Shown here in pieces: positions 27,894 through 38,600 of a stretch of 45,401 bases of DNA. This DNA comes from an uncultured Phycisphaerae bacterium. Lineage in GTDB: Bacteria > Planctomycetota > Phycisphaerae > Sedimentisphaerales > Anaerohalosphaeraceae. The stretch covers positions 1-45,401 of the forward strand of contig CALEDR010000029.1 in assembly GCA_937949545.1 (NCBI GenBank), given 5' to 3'. The notes beneath the pieces were generated by a model. The model saw only the letters and a program-made list of their open reading frames with translations. It did not search any database and was not told the DNA's origin. How positions within the stretch are numbered: the first letter of the stretch is position 1; every line of letters starts with the position of its first letter. The translations under genes were made by a program, and so were the position numbers.

Positions 27894-30388
27894 TCGAGAA
27901 TGCCTCCGGAAAAGCCGTCCTGCAGCTGCACCTCCAGCCGAACCGTCCGCGTCTGAACCGGCTCAAACGCAACGCGGCTCCAGCCGTCTTTGACAATCGG
28001 ATAGTCCCCTGAAACATACACCGGCTTCCACGCGGCCCCCTCCAGAACCAGCAGACGCCATGACGCCGGCACTCGACACTGTCCGATGCCCGTATCATCG
28101 AACCAATAAACTTCAGCTTTTGAAATCATTTGCGGTCTTTCAAACCAGAACTGGACCCACTCCGCTGTCCCTTTCCGGTCCCACCAGGTAAACCGCGGAA
28201 TGGAATGGTCTGCGGAACGGCTCGGCTCAAGGCCGTCGCACAGGGCTGATATTTCATCGTGTACGTAAGAAGCCGTCACGGAAGTCAGCGGCGGTCTGGG
28301 AAATGTCTGGGGTTTCCATTTCTTCGCCTCCGCGTCTTCTCCAATCACCGGAAAAGCGGATATCCGCAGCCGTGCCGCCCCCATCGGAATCAGGGTCACC
28401 GTCTCCGACGGCTCATTGGACCGAACGGGACTGTCCTGAAGCGGACTGCATAGACCATACTGATCCAGCGTCCAGCTGACAATCTTTTTCGCCGTGGTTT
28501 TCAGCTCCAGCGGCACCGCCTCCGGCGTAAACGGAAAATCTTCGGCCGGCCATGGTTTTCGAATTATCTCGAACCCTTCCTCCGGCTTTGTCTCCTTCAG
28601 AACCAGACCGTAATTCCACGCCGACGCTGGGTAAATTTCATAGGAAGGCCATTGTTCCTTCCTGACATCCGCCCGCCACTTGGAATCCCAGACAGCAGTC
28701 TTGGTGCTGTCCGCCCGCACATACAGTTCCTGAATCTTCAGCGAAAATGTCAGCGGCCCATAGGAAACGCTTGCACTGTTGTGATTGGCCGTCCACCGCT
28801 GCACCCGCAGCTCCATCGGCAGATTCAGCTCCACCCGGTCTCCGTCCCGCCAGGTGCGCTCTATCCGGATGTACCGGCCCGACTTTGGTTCTATCGACAC
28901 ACGCTGTCCGTTGAGCTGCACAGAGCCCTTTGAACACCACGAAGGCACCCGCAGATAAAGCGGAAACGCCGTCGGCTCAGACACCCGCACCGTCAGCCGT
29001 ACCTGTTCGTCAAACGGATAGTTTGTCTCTTCGTCAATGCTAACCTCAATCCCCATGCCGACTTTGGCCTTGACTCGGCAGGCCGCATACAACGCTGCAC
29101 AAAGCCCGCTGTCCGGGGTCGCCCACCAGAGCGACTTGGCATAATTCGGCCAGCCGTGCGAATGGTTATGCTGACAGCACCGGTGGCTGAACGGATTCAT
29201 TATCAGAAACGGGCCCCTGTTATCCACTCCCGGATGGTGATCCGCCCCATCGCTGACCGGCTGATTCGGCGCCGTCAGGTACCGCAGAGCCCGGAAATCC
29301 GGCATCACCGCCGCCGGGTAGGTATTCAGCGCAACCTCCTCGCAGTGGTCCGCCCAGAACGGGTCCCCCGAGATGCGCATCATCATTCGGTCGGAAAACA
29401 TCTGCTCGACAATCCCGCAGGTCTCAATGCACTGCCGCGGGTCGTCAAATCCGACTCGACAGTTCTCATCTCCGCCGAACATCCCGCCGGGCACCTGCCC
29501 GAAGCGTTTCCGCACCTGCCAAAAATTGTTGTAGGCAAACTCCAAATCTCTCGGGACTTTGCTCATCAGAAAATAAATTGCCGGTTCCCGAAAGCCCTGA
29601 GCAATATTCACATTGTGCCAGCTAGGCAGGTCGCCCTCCATCCGCCAATCAGCCGTCCGACGATGAATCTTTTCCGCCAAATCAAGCAGCTGTTTGTCGC
29701 CCGTCCGATTGTACAGCCACAGCACACAGTACAAATTGTCTCCTCCGCGCATTCGTTGCCAGTAGCCCGTTAGGAACTTTTCCTCCGGCACAGTCAGCTG
29801 ATAAGCGAAATACCGCCGCATCAGGTCCAATACCCGCTTATCGCCGCTCCAGTCATAATACGACTGCAGACAATACAGCATCACCATATTGCCCCAATAG
29901 TCCCGCGAGCCGTCCTCCAGCCGCATATCCGGCCCGAAATCCCCGTCCGGGCGCTGACTGCGGAGCACCCCCTCTATCCAAAGCTTCGTCTGGGCAATCA
30001 TCCTCGGTTCATTCAGAAGGTATGCCAAATCCTGATAGCCCCGCAGCCAATAGGGTACCTCCTCCCAGCCCCATTTGCCCTTACCGTCCGGATTCAGCCA
30101 GGCATTGTCCTCCTTCTGGAGCCAGGCACTGATTTCCTCCAGATGCCCTGTCATCCCGTCCCGCTGCCTCCGCAGGTATTCCCTCAGCCAGCCTTTCGGC
30201 TCAATCGACCCGACCGGCAGCTCCAGAAAATAAACCGGCTTTAGAGGCGCTCGGCTGCCGACATAATGCGAATTCACCGAAGCAATATCCGGACGCTCAA
30301 CAACCATTATCGAATCCGCTGCCGCCAGCCCCGCACAGAGAAAAATTCCCCAAAAACACCTCTGGATTGTCATAAATGAATCCTTCAT
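27878..30388 (-). CDS. GH127-type beta-L-arabinofuranosidase (zinc-cysteine glycosidase)
   Basis: An 836-residue exported enzyme of the DUF1680 fold (GH127/GH146). Known members use a zinc-bound cysteine as nucleophile with one Glu and three Cys ligands. The matching residues are visible: E322 and C324 in CIETCGIVEQ, C404 and C405 in SHRCCQHNHSHGWP. PVGSIEPKGWLREYLRRQ at the N-terminus is typical. The last 150 residues look like a discoidin-like beta-sandwich (SKAEVYWFDDTGIG). The start at MKDSFMTIQ is supported by GAAAGGA upstream; the frame is open further, to 30586. A 255 bp gap precedes it. Arabinofuranosidase is the best call; related families have other activities. Confidence 0.9.
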   Translation of the reverse strand: MKDSFMTIQRCFWGIFLCAGLAAADSIMVVERPDIASVNSHYVGSRAPLKPVYFLELPVGSIEPKGWLREYLRRQRDGMTGHLEEISAWLQKEDNAWLNPDGKGKWGWEEVPYWLRGYQDLAYLLNEPRMIAQTKLWIEGVLRSQRPDGDFGPDMRLEDGSRDYWGNMVMLYCLQSYYDWSGDKRVLDLMRRYFAYQLTVPEEKFLTGYWQRMRGGDNLYCVLWLYNRTGDKQLLDLAEKIHRRTADWRMEGDLPSWHNVNIAQGFREPAIYFLMSKVPRDLEFAYNNFWQVRKRFGQVPGGMFGGDENCRVGFDDPRQCIETCGIVEQMFSDRMMMRISGDPFWADHCEEVALNTYPAAVMPDFRALRYLTAPNQPVSDGADHHPGVDNRGPFLIMNPFSHRCCQHNHSHGWPNYAKSLWWATPDSGLCAALYAACRVKAKVGMGIEVSIDEETNYPFDEQVRLTVRVSEPTAFPLYLRVPSWCSKGSVQLNGQRVSIEPKSGRYIRIERTWRDGDRVELNLPMELRVQRWTANHNSASVSYGPLTFSLKIQELYVRADSTKTAVWDSKWRADVRKEQWPSYEIYPASAWNYGLVLKETKPEEGFEIIRKPWPAEDFPFTPEAVPLELKTTAKKIVSWTLDQYGLCSPLQDSPVRSNEPSETVTLIPMGAARLRISAFPVIGEDAEAKKWKPQTFPRPPLTSVTASYVHDEISALCDGLEPSRSADHSIPRFTWWDRKGTAEWVQFWFERPQMISKAEVYWFDDTGIGQCRVPASWRLLVLEGAAWKPVYVSGDYPIVKDGWSRVAFEPVQTRTVRLEVQLQDGFSGGILEWKVQ

Positions 30389-30643
30389 CTTCCTTTCTGC
30401 ATCCTTTTTATCGACCGTTCTGAGAAAGCGGAATCCGCACCGTCTTTTTCCCTCGCGTCGGCCGGATAACCCTCCCAGACGAGATTTGTGCAGGGAAGTG
30501 TCACGAATTGTCTGCTGCAAGAGGCCAAAAAACGAACATCGACCGCTGCCGCCGTCCGAAGAACGCATCGCCTCATTTCCACACATCCTTTGTGGTGAGT
30601 TCGAATCTCCTATTCTCCCCTTGCAGCGAGCTGCCTGCTGCTC

Positions 30644-33271
30644 CTACTCCTGCTCGGTTACGTAGGCAAAGCCGGCGTCAATATATTGGCCTCCGCCGGT
30701 TTGTCGGCAGGCAATCGCCAAAACATTGTTTCCCGGCCGCAAAGCCGCCCGTGCCTCCGGAGAAAGAGGATAGATAGAATAATCCGTGGTGTACCCATCC
30801 AGTCGGGCCGCTAGGATACCATTGATATACACCTCGGCGTCTTCATCGTGATGAATCATCAGGCACAGGTCCGGACGAATCTCCTGGTCGAGTGCAAAGG
30901 TCCGACGCAGCCAGATCGTCGGCGTATTCCACTGGGTCCGCACCCGGCCGCCGGGCGTGCCGCGTGTTCCAAACCCGCCGGGCCCGCGCTTCCAGCCCGC
31001 CGAGGCCGCATCAAAACGCACCTGCATCCAGTTCTCCGACGGCTTCTCAAACGTATAGAACCAGACTTGTGCACTGTCTCGCGAGGTCGGAACCACTTCT
31101 GTAATCACCGGCGGCTTCGGCAACGGAGCCCAGGTCCCCTGCACGCGCTCGGCACGAGAGACCCACTTCTTCCAGACCTCCGGATTGTCCATCAGCCGAA
31201 TAAAAACCCCACCGACAACAGGCCGGGCCTGAAACCCCTGATGTCTGGCGTTGTGCGTCCAGTACCAGTCCGTCATCGGTACCCGGTCCGGCGTCTCATT
31301 CAGAAACCGCACAATCGGCGCAATCAGGGCTTCAAAATCTTCCTGTTTGCCCGTCAGACACGCCGTCCAGACTATCCAGTCCAGCTTCGTATAGTCGCTG
31401 CGGTTATCCAGCGGCAGCCCGTAGGGCTTCTGAATCTTCCGATAGAACGCCATTTCCTTTTCCGCTACCGACGGGGGAAACAGATTCAGTTTCAGCAGCC
31501 GGTCCCACACCAGATTGTACTTCTGGCTCCAGGTGCCCGGCTTGTCAAACGCCAGCCGGTAGTGGTCCCCGTCATCAGCCATCTGCATCCATTGTTTGGC
31601 ATATTCTTCCGCCGTTTTGCGATAGACGGCCGCTGTCTCTTTCTGCCCCATCATCTCGGCCATCTTCGCATAGGCCCCCAGCGCCGTAATCGCCTTCATC
31701 GACAGGTTGACGTTGCGGGCCAAATGCCCTGCGAAATCATCCGTACACAACTGATTTTCCGGGTCCAATCCCTCGGCCTTCAGATACTCCGCCCAGCGGG
31801 TCAAGATGTCCCAGTACTGACGGGCAAACTCAATATTTCCTTCGGCCTCGACCACCGCCGCCACCAGGAGCAGCATATTGCCGCACTCCTCCACCGGCAT
31901 TTGGTTCTCTTCCGAATACTCGCCTCCCCCGTACACCTGCCCCATTGCATGCGGATAGGTTCCGATATCATGCGGAGCAAACGGGAATTTCCACCGCTCG
32001 CTGCGTCCGTATTCGAGAATCGGCACAAATGAGGCCTTCGCCAGTGTCGGGTTCAGCAGCAGCACCTGCGGGGCAAACGGATAAAACACATCCACCGTCC
32101 CCATACAGCCGTTGCTGAAATTCTCCTTGCTGAACATCAGGGGCATGCCGTTTTTGTCGGCCGCAATTTTATTGGCCCCCAGCGCCTGCCGATACGCCAG
32201 ACAGCCGATGGCGACATAATCGGCCCCGCCCGCCTTGTACAAATCTTCCATCAGCTCTGCATCAAACCGTTCACATGCCTGGACAAGCGACGCATACAAT
32301 TTATCCGACTCCTTCAGCAGCGTCTGAATGGTCTTGCCGTTCCGTTTCCAGTAGGCCGGCAGCCGCTTGCCGAAATACAGAATCGATTCAATATCATCAT
32401 AGGCCAGAACGGCCTGACAGATTTTGCCGTCGCCGCCGACCTTGCCCAAATCAAACTGCATCGCCATCACCGGCGCATTGTCGCGAACGGGCCGCGGCAT
32501 CTGCTGGTCCATCTGGGTCGGCAGTGTTCCCTTTTCCATAAATTCTCTCCGGCAGTCCTCCGCCTTGGCAATGACGGTCTGCACCGGCTGCTTTTCGGAT
32601 GCCGCCAGATAGAAATACCCCCAGTCAATCCGTACGTCATCGCCCTTGCGCCCCAGCACATTCTGCTGTTTGGTGCCGGCTTTTAAGACCTTCAGGCCTT
32701 CCATCGCAGGCGTCTCCCAGACAACCTCCTGGGAGGGCTCATTGACAACCAGTTCCATCCCGGCATCCAGGTACACACTGACGGTGTGATTCTTCCCGTC
32801 CAATGCGGAACATCGCCATGTCAGATAGACTACCGGCCGGCTCATCAGGTCAATATCATGCGGCAGGGCCGCCTGCAGAAACTCCATCTGGAGCCGAACG
32901 CCGGCCCCTTCAAAGGTATAAATCGTTCGAGTCGGCAGCACCGAAAGGTGTGTCTGCTTGAGCACCGGCAGCGCCGCGGGCTCTTTGCCCATCAGCCGAT
33001 AGGTCGTTCCGTCTATCCGGACCAGCGACGTGAGCGGATGAGGCCGTCCGGTCCAGTGCCGTGTCAGATCTCCATAGAGCGTATCCGAAGCCGACCAGAT
33101 GCTGAAGTACGGATCACAAACCGCCAGCGGCACCGAAGGCGGACGCACCAGGGAAGAGGCCGGAAGTCCCCACGCAGAGGCAAACAGCCCAAGCACACAA
33201 ATCGCCGAAATAACCGAAAAACCGACTCCCTTCTGTTCTGCTGTACTCATTCGAACCATTCTCATCTCCAT
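30644..33271 (-). CDS. DUF4965/GtaA-like 'glutaminase domain' protein with C-terminal beta-sandwich
   Basis: An 875-residue exported protein. The order fits the DUF4964-DUF5127-DUF4965-DUF1793 family: N-terminal RPPSVPLAVCDPYFSIWSAS, middle SLVQACERFDAELMEDLYKAGG, then PLMFSKENFSNGCMGTVDVF and QPYGLPLDNR-like (KPYGLPLDNRSDYTKLDW). Fungal relatives were called glutaminases, but bacterial members sit in glycan loci and resemble alpha/alpha-barrel glycosidases, so the glutaminase name may mislead. The last 150 residues (VVPTSRDSAQ to the end) are a separate module shared with the next GH2 protein. The start at MEMRMVRM has GGGAAAGAAA upstream. It lies 54 nt after GH2. Actual substrate is unknown. 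Confidence 0.85.
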   Translation of the reverse strand: MEMRMVRMSTAEQKGVGFSVISAICVLGLFASAWGLPASSLVRPPSVPLAVCDPYFSIWSASDTLYGDLTRHWTGRPHPLTSLVRIDGTTYRLMGKEPAALPVLKQTHLSVLPTRTIYTFEGAGVRLQMEFLQAALPHDIDLMSRPVVYLTWRCSALDGKNHTVSVYLDAGMELVVNEPSQEVVWETPAMEGLKVLKAGTKQQNVLGRKGDDVRIDWGYFYLAASEKQPVQTVIAKAEDCRREFMEKGTLPTQMDQQMPRPVRDNAPVMAMQFDLGKVGGDGKICQAVLAYDDIESILYFGKRLPAYWKRNGKTIQTLLKESDKLYASLVQACERFDAELMEDLYKAGGADYVAIGCLAYRQALGANKIAADKNGMPLMFSKENFSNGCMGTVDVFYPFAPQVLLLNPTLAKASFVPILEYGRSERWKFPFAPHDIGTYPHAMGQVYGGGEYSEENQMPVEECGNMLLLVAAVVEAEGNIEFARQYWDILTRWAEYLKAEGLDPENQLCTDDFAGHLARNVNLSMKAITALGAYAKMAEMMGQKETAAVYRKTAEEYAKQWMQMADDGDHYRLAFDKPGTWSQKYNLVWDRLLKLNLFPPSVAEKEMAFYRKIQKPYGLPLDNRSDYTKLDWIVWTACLTGKQEDFEALIAPIVRFLNETPDRVPMTDWYWTHNARHQGFQARPVVGGVFIRLMDNPEVWKKWVSRAERVQGTWAPLPKPPVITEVVPTSRDSAQVWFYTFEKPSENWMQVRFDAASAGWKRGPGGFGTRGTPGGRVRTQWNTPTIWLRRTFALDQEIRPDLCLMIHHDEDAEVYINGILAARLDGYTTDYSIYPLSPEARAALRPGNNVLAIACRQTGGGQYIDAGFAYVTEQE
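30647..31096 (-). repeat. C-terminal beta-sandwich-like module, copy 1 (DUF4965 protein)
   Basis: It encodes about 150 residues closely matching the GH2 module at 33440-33892: shared WKRGPGGFGT/WSQGPGGFGT, then IHHDEDAEVYINGILAA/IHHDEDAEVYLNGVLAA and CRQTGGGQYIDAG/CRQTTGGQFIDVG. It looks like a galactose-binding-like jelly roll of the GH2 sugar-binding-domain type (my inference). Confidence 0.7.
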
Positions 33272-33325
33272 CGTTTCTTTCCCGTTTTTCATCCAAATTC
33301 TCATATGTTTTGCAAACCCCAACAC

Positions 33326-35656
33326 TCACAGCATCCCGAACCATTCCGAGGCCAGCATCGCCAAATCCCCGAAATCCACTCGGCAGTCCTGATTCAGGTC
33401 CGCATACGGATACCCCCGCTGTCCGCAGGCATCCGATGTCTGCACGGTCTCGAGGGCCAAACCGACATCAATAAACTGTCCGCCTGTCGTCTGACGGCAA
33501 TGTACGGCGATCAGATTGGACTGGCCGGTCCGCAGGGCTGCCCGAGCCGCCGCGGTGATCGGAAGATAGACATAACTGGTCGTATAATTGGTCGCCGCGG
33601 CCGCTAAAACGCCGTTCAGATACACCTCAGCATCTTCATCGTGATGAATCCGAAGCACAAGACGATTCATCTGCTCCGATGTCAGCGACGGCAGAGAAAA
33701 CGTTCGTCGAATCCAGATATCCGATGTATTCCACACCGTCCCCACTACGGCCCCCGGCGTGCCTGTCGTGCCAAATCCCCCGGGTCCCTGCGACCAGCCG
33801 GAATCATTAAATCCTTCATTCATCCAGCCGGACGCCGGCTGGCTCGTTGTACAGCGCCAGGTCTGAGCTGTTTTTTCCGATGTCGGAACCACGCTTTCAA
33901 AGGAGCGGTTCATTGCATTGGACCGCCGAATCGCCCCCACATCGGCCTTGATGACTTTTCGGTCATACGTAATCAGACCGTTGATTTCCACTTCAACATC
34001 CGTAATCTGGGTATAAACACCGGCACTGAGCCCCAGTTCATCCCGCAGACCGGCCAGCTGCTGAATGTACGCATCATACAGCACAGCCAGCTCCTGGCCC
34101 GTATTGACCATGGTGTAGCCCCAGGAATTGGGATTCCACATATGCCCGTCCACCCGCATGCCGATGCCGCCGTATTCCCCGCAGACACTGGCTCGGGTTT
34201 CGGTCGGCGCCAGCCCGCCGGGGGCCGGGTAGCTGTGCGTATCAATGATGTGTCCGACCGGATGGTCCACCCAGCCGCTGGCATTCGAAACCAGCCGCGA
34301 CGGATCCTGTTCCATCACCTTCTGCGTCAGACGCACCGTATCATACTGGCCCCATCCTTCGTTGAACACAATCCACATAATAATGGACGGATGATTGCCC
34401 AGCTTCTCAACCATCTGCTCCAGCTCCCACTCAAACTGGGTTCGCAGGGCGCCGGACGGTTCACTCCGCATGCTGGGCATATCCTGCCAGACCAGCAGGC
34501 CCATTTTATCCGCCCAGTAATACCAGCGGGCCGGTTCAATCTTCACATGCTTGCGGACCATATTGAAGCCGAAGGCCTTAATCATATCCAAATCCCACTT
34601 CAGCGCCTCGTCCGTCGGAGCCGTATAAAGCCCGTCCGGCCACCAGCCCTGGTCCAGGGGGCCGATCTGGAAGATAAACTTGCCGTTCAGCAGAAGCCGC
34701 TGGACGCCGTTGACCTTTCCGATGCCGACTTTGCGCATTCCAAAATAACTCTGCACCTCATCGAGTACCTGGGAACCCTGTTTAATCCGCACTTTCAGGT
34801 CGTACAGGTACGGGTCGTCCGGCGACCACAGCCGCACATTTCGCAGCCGCAGCTTCAAGTCTTCCCCCGCTGCCCCGCTCACCTGACCGGCTTTCTCGGT
34901 TCCCTGATAGGCAGCGGCTTCCACCGTCAATCCCTGTGCAGAACCGCGGACAAATGCCTTCACCCGCACCAGCTGATTGTCCACGTCCGGCACAATTTTG
35001 ATGCGTTCAATTGATACCTCCGGTACCGGCTCCAGCCAGACCGTCTGCCAGATACCCGTGACCGCCGTGTACCAGATGCCGTTCGGATTCAAATCCTGCT
35101 TGCCGCAGGCAATCGCCTGACTGTTGGTCGGGTCATACACCCGCACAATCAGTTCCTGTGGTCCGCCGGATGTCAAATGCGGAGTAATATCAAAAAAGAA
35201 GGGGTCATACCCGCCGCGATGAATCCCGACCGACGTTCCATTAATGAACACCTCTGCCTCCCAATCCACCGCTCCGAAATGCAGCAGAATCCGGCGTCCC
35301 TGCCAGCCCGACGGCACGGTGAAAGTCCGACGATACCACAGACGCTCATGATGCTCCATCACGCCGGAAATCGCCGATTCCACCGGAAACGGAACCAGAA
35401 TCTCGCCCGAGAGGGTTTGTCCCGCCGGCACCGGGTCTCCTGCATTGCCCGGCTGATACTGCCAGAGCCCGTTCAGATTCATCCAGTCCGAACGAACCAT
35501 CTGCGGACGCGGATACTCCGGCAAAACGGCAGAGGGTTCAACCTGCTGCGCCCACGGAGTCATCAGCGGGGCCTGTTTGAGCGTCCAGGCATGTCCGGCT
35601 GCTCCCAAGAAAGCCAAAAGAAAAATCGACGCCCATCGTACTGAACATTTGCACAT
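33326..35656 (-). CDS. GH2-family glycosidase with C-terminal beta-sandwich and dockerin-like tail
   Basis: A 776-residue exported enzyme; GH2 covers beta-galactosidases, beta-glucuronidases and beta-mannosidases among others. A signal peptide (WASIFLLAFLGAAGHA) is followed by the sugar-binding domain (DWMNLNGLWQYQ, WYRRTFTVP, AEVFINGTSVGIHRGGYDPF). The acid/base E433 is in IVFNEGWGQYDT and the nucleophile E494 in SVCGEYGGIG. A 151-residue module shared with the DUF4965 protein follows. A final dockerin-like tail reads DLNQDCRVDFGDLAMLASEW. The start at MCKCSVRW has AAAGGA 7 nt upstream. It lies 37 nt after GH43. Exact activity is open. Confidence 0.92.
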   Translation of the reverse strand: MCKCSVRWASIFLLAFLGAAGHAWTLKQAPLMTPWAQQVEPSAVLPEYPRPQMVRSDWMNLNGLWQYQPGNAGDPVPAGQTLSGEILVPFPVESAISGVMEHHERLWYRRTFTVPSGWQGRRILLHFGAVDWEAEVFINGTSVGIHRGGYDPFFFDITPHLTSGGPQELIVRVYDPTNSQAIACGKQDLNPNGIWYTAVTGIWQTVWLEPVPEVSIERIKIVPDVDNQLVRVKAFVRGSAQGLTVEAAAYQGTEKAGQVSGAAGEDLKLRLRNVRLWSPDDPYLYDLKVRIKQGSQVLDEVQSYFGMRKVGIGKVNGVQRLLLNGKFIFQIGPLDQGWWPDGLYTAPTDEALKWDLDMIKAFGFNMVRKHVKIEPARWYYWADKMGLLVWQDMPSMRSEPSGALRTQFEWELEQMVEKLGNHPSIIMWIVFNEGWGQYDTVRLTQKVMEQDPSRLVSNASGWVDHPVGHIIDTHSYPAPGGLAPTETRASVCGEYGGIGMRVDGHMWNPNSWGYTMVNTGQELAVLYDAYIQQLAGLRDELGLSAGVYTQITDVEVEINGLITYDRKVIKADVGAIRRSNAMNRSFESVVPTSEKTAQTWRCTTSQPASGWMNEGFNDSGWSQGPGGFGTTGTPGAVVGTVWNTSDIWIRRTFSLPSLTSEQMNRLVLRIHHDEDAEVYLNGVLAAAATNYTTSYVYLPITAAARAALRTGQSNLIAVHCRQTTGGQFIDVGLALETVQTSDACGQRGYPYADLNQDCRVDFGDLAMLASEWFGML
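33440..33892 (-). repeat. C-terminal beta-sandwich-like module, copy 2 (GH2 protein)
   Basis: The partner of the copy at 30647-31096, about 151 residues from VVPTSEKTAQ to LALETVQ. It lies between the GH2 catalytic part and the dockerin-like tail, whereas in the DUF4965 protein the module ends the protein. Confidence 0.7.
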
Positions 35657-35693
35657 TGCTAAATCCTTTCCCATCTGTTACCAATCGGCGGGT

Positions 35694-38600
35694 TTATCGT
35701 CCGCTCAAATTCATACATTCATCAAAGCCGGGAAGTGTGCAGGAAAGCCATCCTTCCGCCAGATAAACCAGATCGTTCATATCCATCACACAATCCAGCG
35801 TAAAGTCAGACACGGCATACCCCAGCGCGCCGCATTCATTATCGAGAACCGTCACAATCACCGGCTCGACCTCCAGTCCGTCATACTCCGGATCCGAGGC
35901 GCTTTCGACAGTCACCGAAAGAGCGATCTCCTGCCGGTCATTTTCCAGTTCATTGTCATCCACCGCCGATACCCAAACCGTCTGCGGCACATTCCAGTCC
36001 AGCGGTGTAAAGGTCAGAGAGACTCTGTTCAGAAGCACTTGCCCCCGCTGCTGCTGTTCAGTCAGATGCACTGTCACAGTTCCGGCAGGCGGATTTTTCA
36101 GAGAGAAGAACAATTGTCCCTGTCCGCCGTTTTCAGGAATCGTCAAGTCCGCCGGTTCTGCAAGGATGCCGGCATACTTGACTTCATAGAAGAGAAACTC
36201 CGATACATCCAGTGCTCGGCTGCAAATGCGAACTTCATCAATCAGGCCGAAAAATCGGTCGGTATGTGTTCCGTTGTACAACCCCCGCGCGACCGACCAG
36301 CCGCCGCCGTGCCAGTCCGCCCCGACCGAATCATCCGCAACCAGCCGTGTATCCGGGCTTCCGGAAGCCGCCAAATCTGTTTCGGCGACCAGCTGATAGC
36401 CGAGCCCGGAGGAGACATCATTCAAATACAGCCGCAGCCGCTGCCCGTCACAGACTGCCGCCATATGGTACCACCGGCCGTCATAGCGTATCAGCCCCGG
36501 CGCCGAAACCGCCTCGTGCCAGTACCCCGAGACATCCGCAAATTTAATGGCGACGGCATCTGCCGGAAGAAGCTGAAAATACAGCGCCGCCAAAGAACCA
36601 TTGACCGTCGCCACATTCCTTCCATCCCGCCCTACAATCGTCCGATATCCGCTGCCGCCGGGCTTAAACGACGCCTCAATCGTAAACGCAAACGGCTCCC
36701 ACGTCTCCAAATCCAGCAGAACATCCGACCGCCCGGTCGAAGAGGTAAACAACCCCGGAAGCGAATCCTCATTCTGAAGACTGAACTGATTGGCTTGCTG
36801 AATCTGCGGAACCTGCGAAGCGGGCACCTCCGTTCGATACACATGACCGGCAAACGCATCCGACCAGCAGGATAAATGATTCCCGTTGCCGGAAGCATCC
36901 AGAACCGCCGGATAAAACGCGCCGTTGGCCAGTCCGCCGTGCGGCACCCGTGCATCCGCAGGGCCTTCCTCAAACCGCCAGCAGGCCATCACGCCGGGCA
37001 TGCCGCGCCGGCTGCACAGAAAATCCTCCGGCGGCAAAGCCGCCTGACTGATGCGCACCTCATCGACATAGCCGTAAGCTCGGTCTGTATGTCCGCCGTT
37101 ATAAAGTCCCCGCCCAACCGACCAGTCGCCCGCATCCCAATCTGCGCCGTCACCGGCGCCGGCCGTCAGGGAGGTATTCGGACTGCCGCTGGCGGCGATG
37201 TTGGTCTGCGCAATCAGCCTGTAGGCCGAATCAACTCCCAGCTGCATCAGATACAGCGACAGGGTCTGACCGTCGCTGACACCGGCCATCGCATACCACG
37301 GGACCCCCGCTCCGTCCGGATTTGTCGAATAATCAAAACCGGTAAAAATATTCGTCGCCGAAACCGTCTGATGCCAGTATCCTGATACATCGCAAAACTT
37401 AAAGGCCAGACGATTATTCGGCGTCGCCTGGAAATATAACGCCGACAACGCGGGCGTACCCGTATTCGTCCCGTAACTGTCACGGCCCACAATCGTCCGA
37501 TATCCGCCATTTTCCAGCTTAAAAACCGCTTCAACTGTGAAGGCCGGCGGCGTCATCGTCCACAGGTCTTGGGCGGAACACCACATCGCCGGTCCGCCGC
37601 CGGTATTCTTCACACTCAGCAGGTTTGAAGCACCCGTCTGGGGAATCGGAGAGACACCGACTTCTGAACGGTAAGCATATCCGCCGCCGCCCCCCGTCTG
37701 CCAGACACTCAGATGGTTTCCTCGCCCCGTCACATCCAAAATATCCGGAGCGTACACTCCCTCGGAAGCTGTATGAACGACAGCACTGCCCGGTGTGCCG
37801 TCCTCAAACTGCCAATATGCTGCCGCCCCCGCATTCTCCTCTACAGTCGGCGCCGGCTGCGGTACACCCCGTGTAGCAATCCCATGCAGAACACCCTGGC
37901 CGTCAAACCACATCGGGTCCAGGCAAATAAAACGATTCCAGCTGATTTCCGTATCCGTTTTCTGATGATAAATATGCCACAGATTGCCGCGGGCATCCTT
38001 CACAATTGCTCCATGTCCCGGGCCGTAAACCCCGCTGCCGCCGGAAAGAATCGGGTTGCCTGCATACTTCGTATACGGCCCCATCGGATTCGCCGCTGTC
38101 GCATATCCGACCGCATAATACGGCGAATCCGCGCCGCTGCCCGAATAGACCAGATAATACATCCCGTTGTGCTTGAGCACCCAGGGCCCTTCCGTGACAG
38201 ACCCCCAGCGCATTTCCCACGACTGCGACGGCTGGAGAATCATCTCCCGAGTGCCCGTCAGCTGCGTTGGACTGGACATTCGCTGCACGTAAATATGCCC
38301 GACATCGCTGAAATACAGATAAAGACTGCCGTCATCATCCTGAAACAGATGGGCGTCAATAAACCCGTTCAGCAGGATGCCCTGATTCACAAACGGCCCT
38401 GCAGGCTTGTCTGACGTCGCCACCCCGATTTTAAAATCCTGCGTATAATAGAGATAAAATTTTCCGTCCGCCTGATTGTAAAAGACATCCGGCGCCCAGA
38501 CATTCACCCCGCCGGGCACAAAAACCTTCGGCCCTTTGCTCCAATGAACCAAATCATGTGAGGTGTAAACATGATAACTGACGTTATCCCCCGTCGGATA

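Noticed and set aside
30385-30582. A 65-codon minus-strand ORF ending in an ATGA overlap with the GH127 start
   Set aside because: The overlap is suggestive, but the product (MEMRRCVLRTAAAVDVRF at its start) matches nothing I recognise and has no clear domain or secretion pattern, so it is not listed as a gene.
30389-30586. N-terminal extension of the GH127 protein back to 30586
   Set aside because: The frame is open, but the extra 66 residues are not a signal peptide, while MKDSFMTIQ has GAAAGGA upstream and begins a normal signal peptide.
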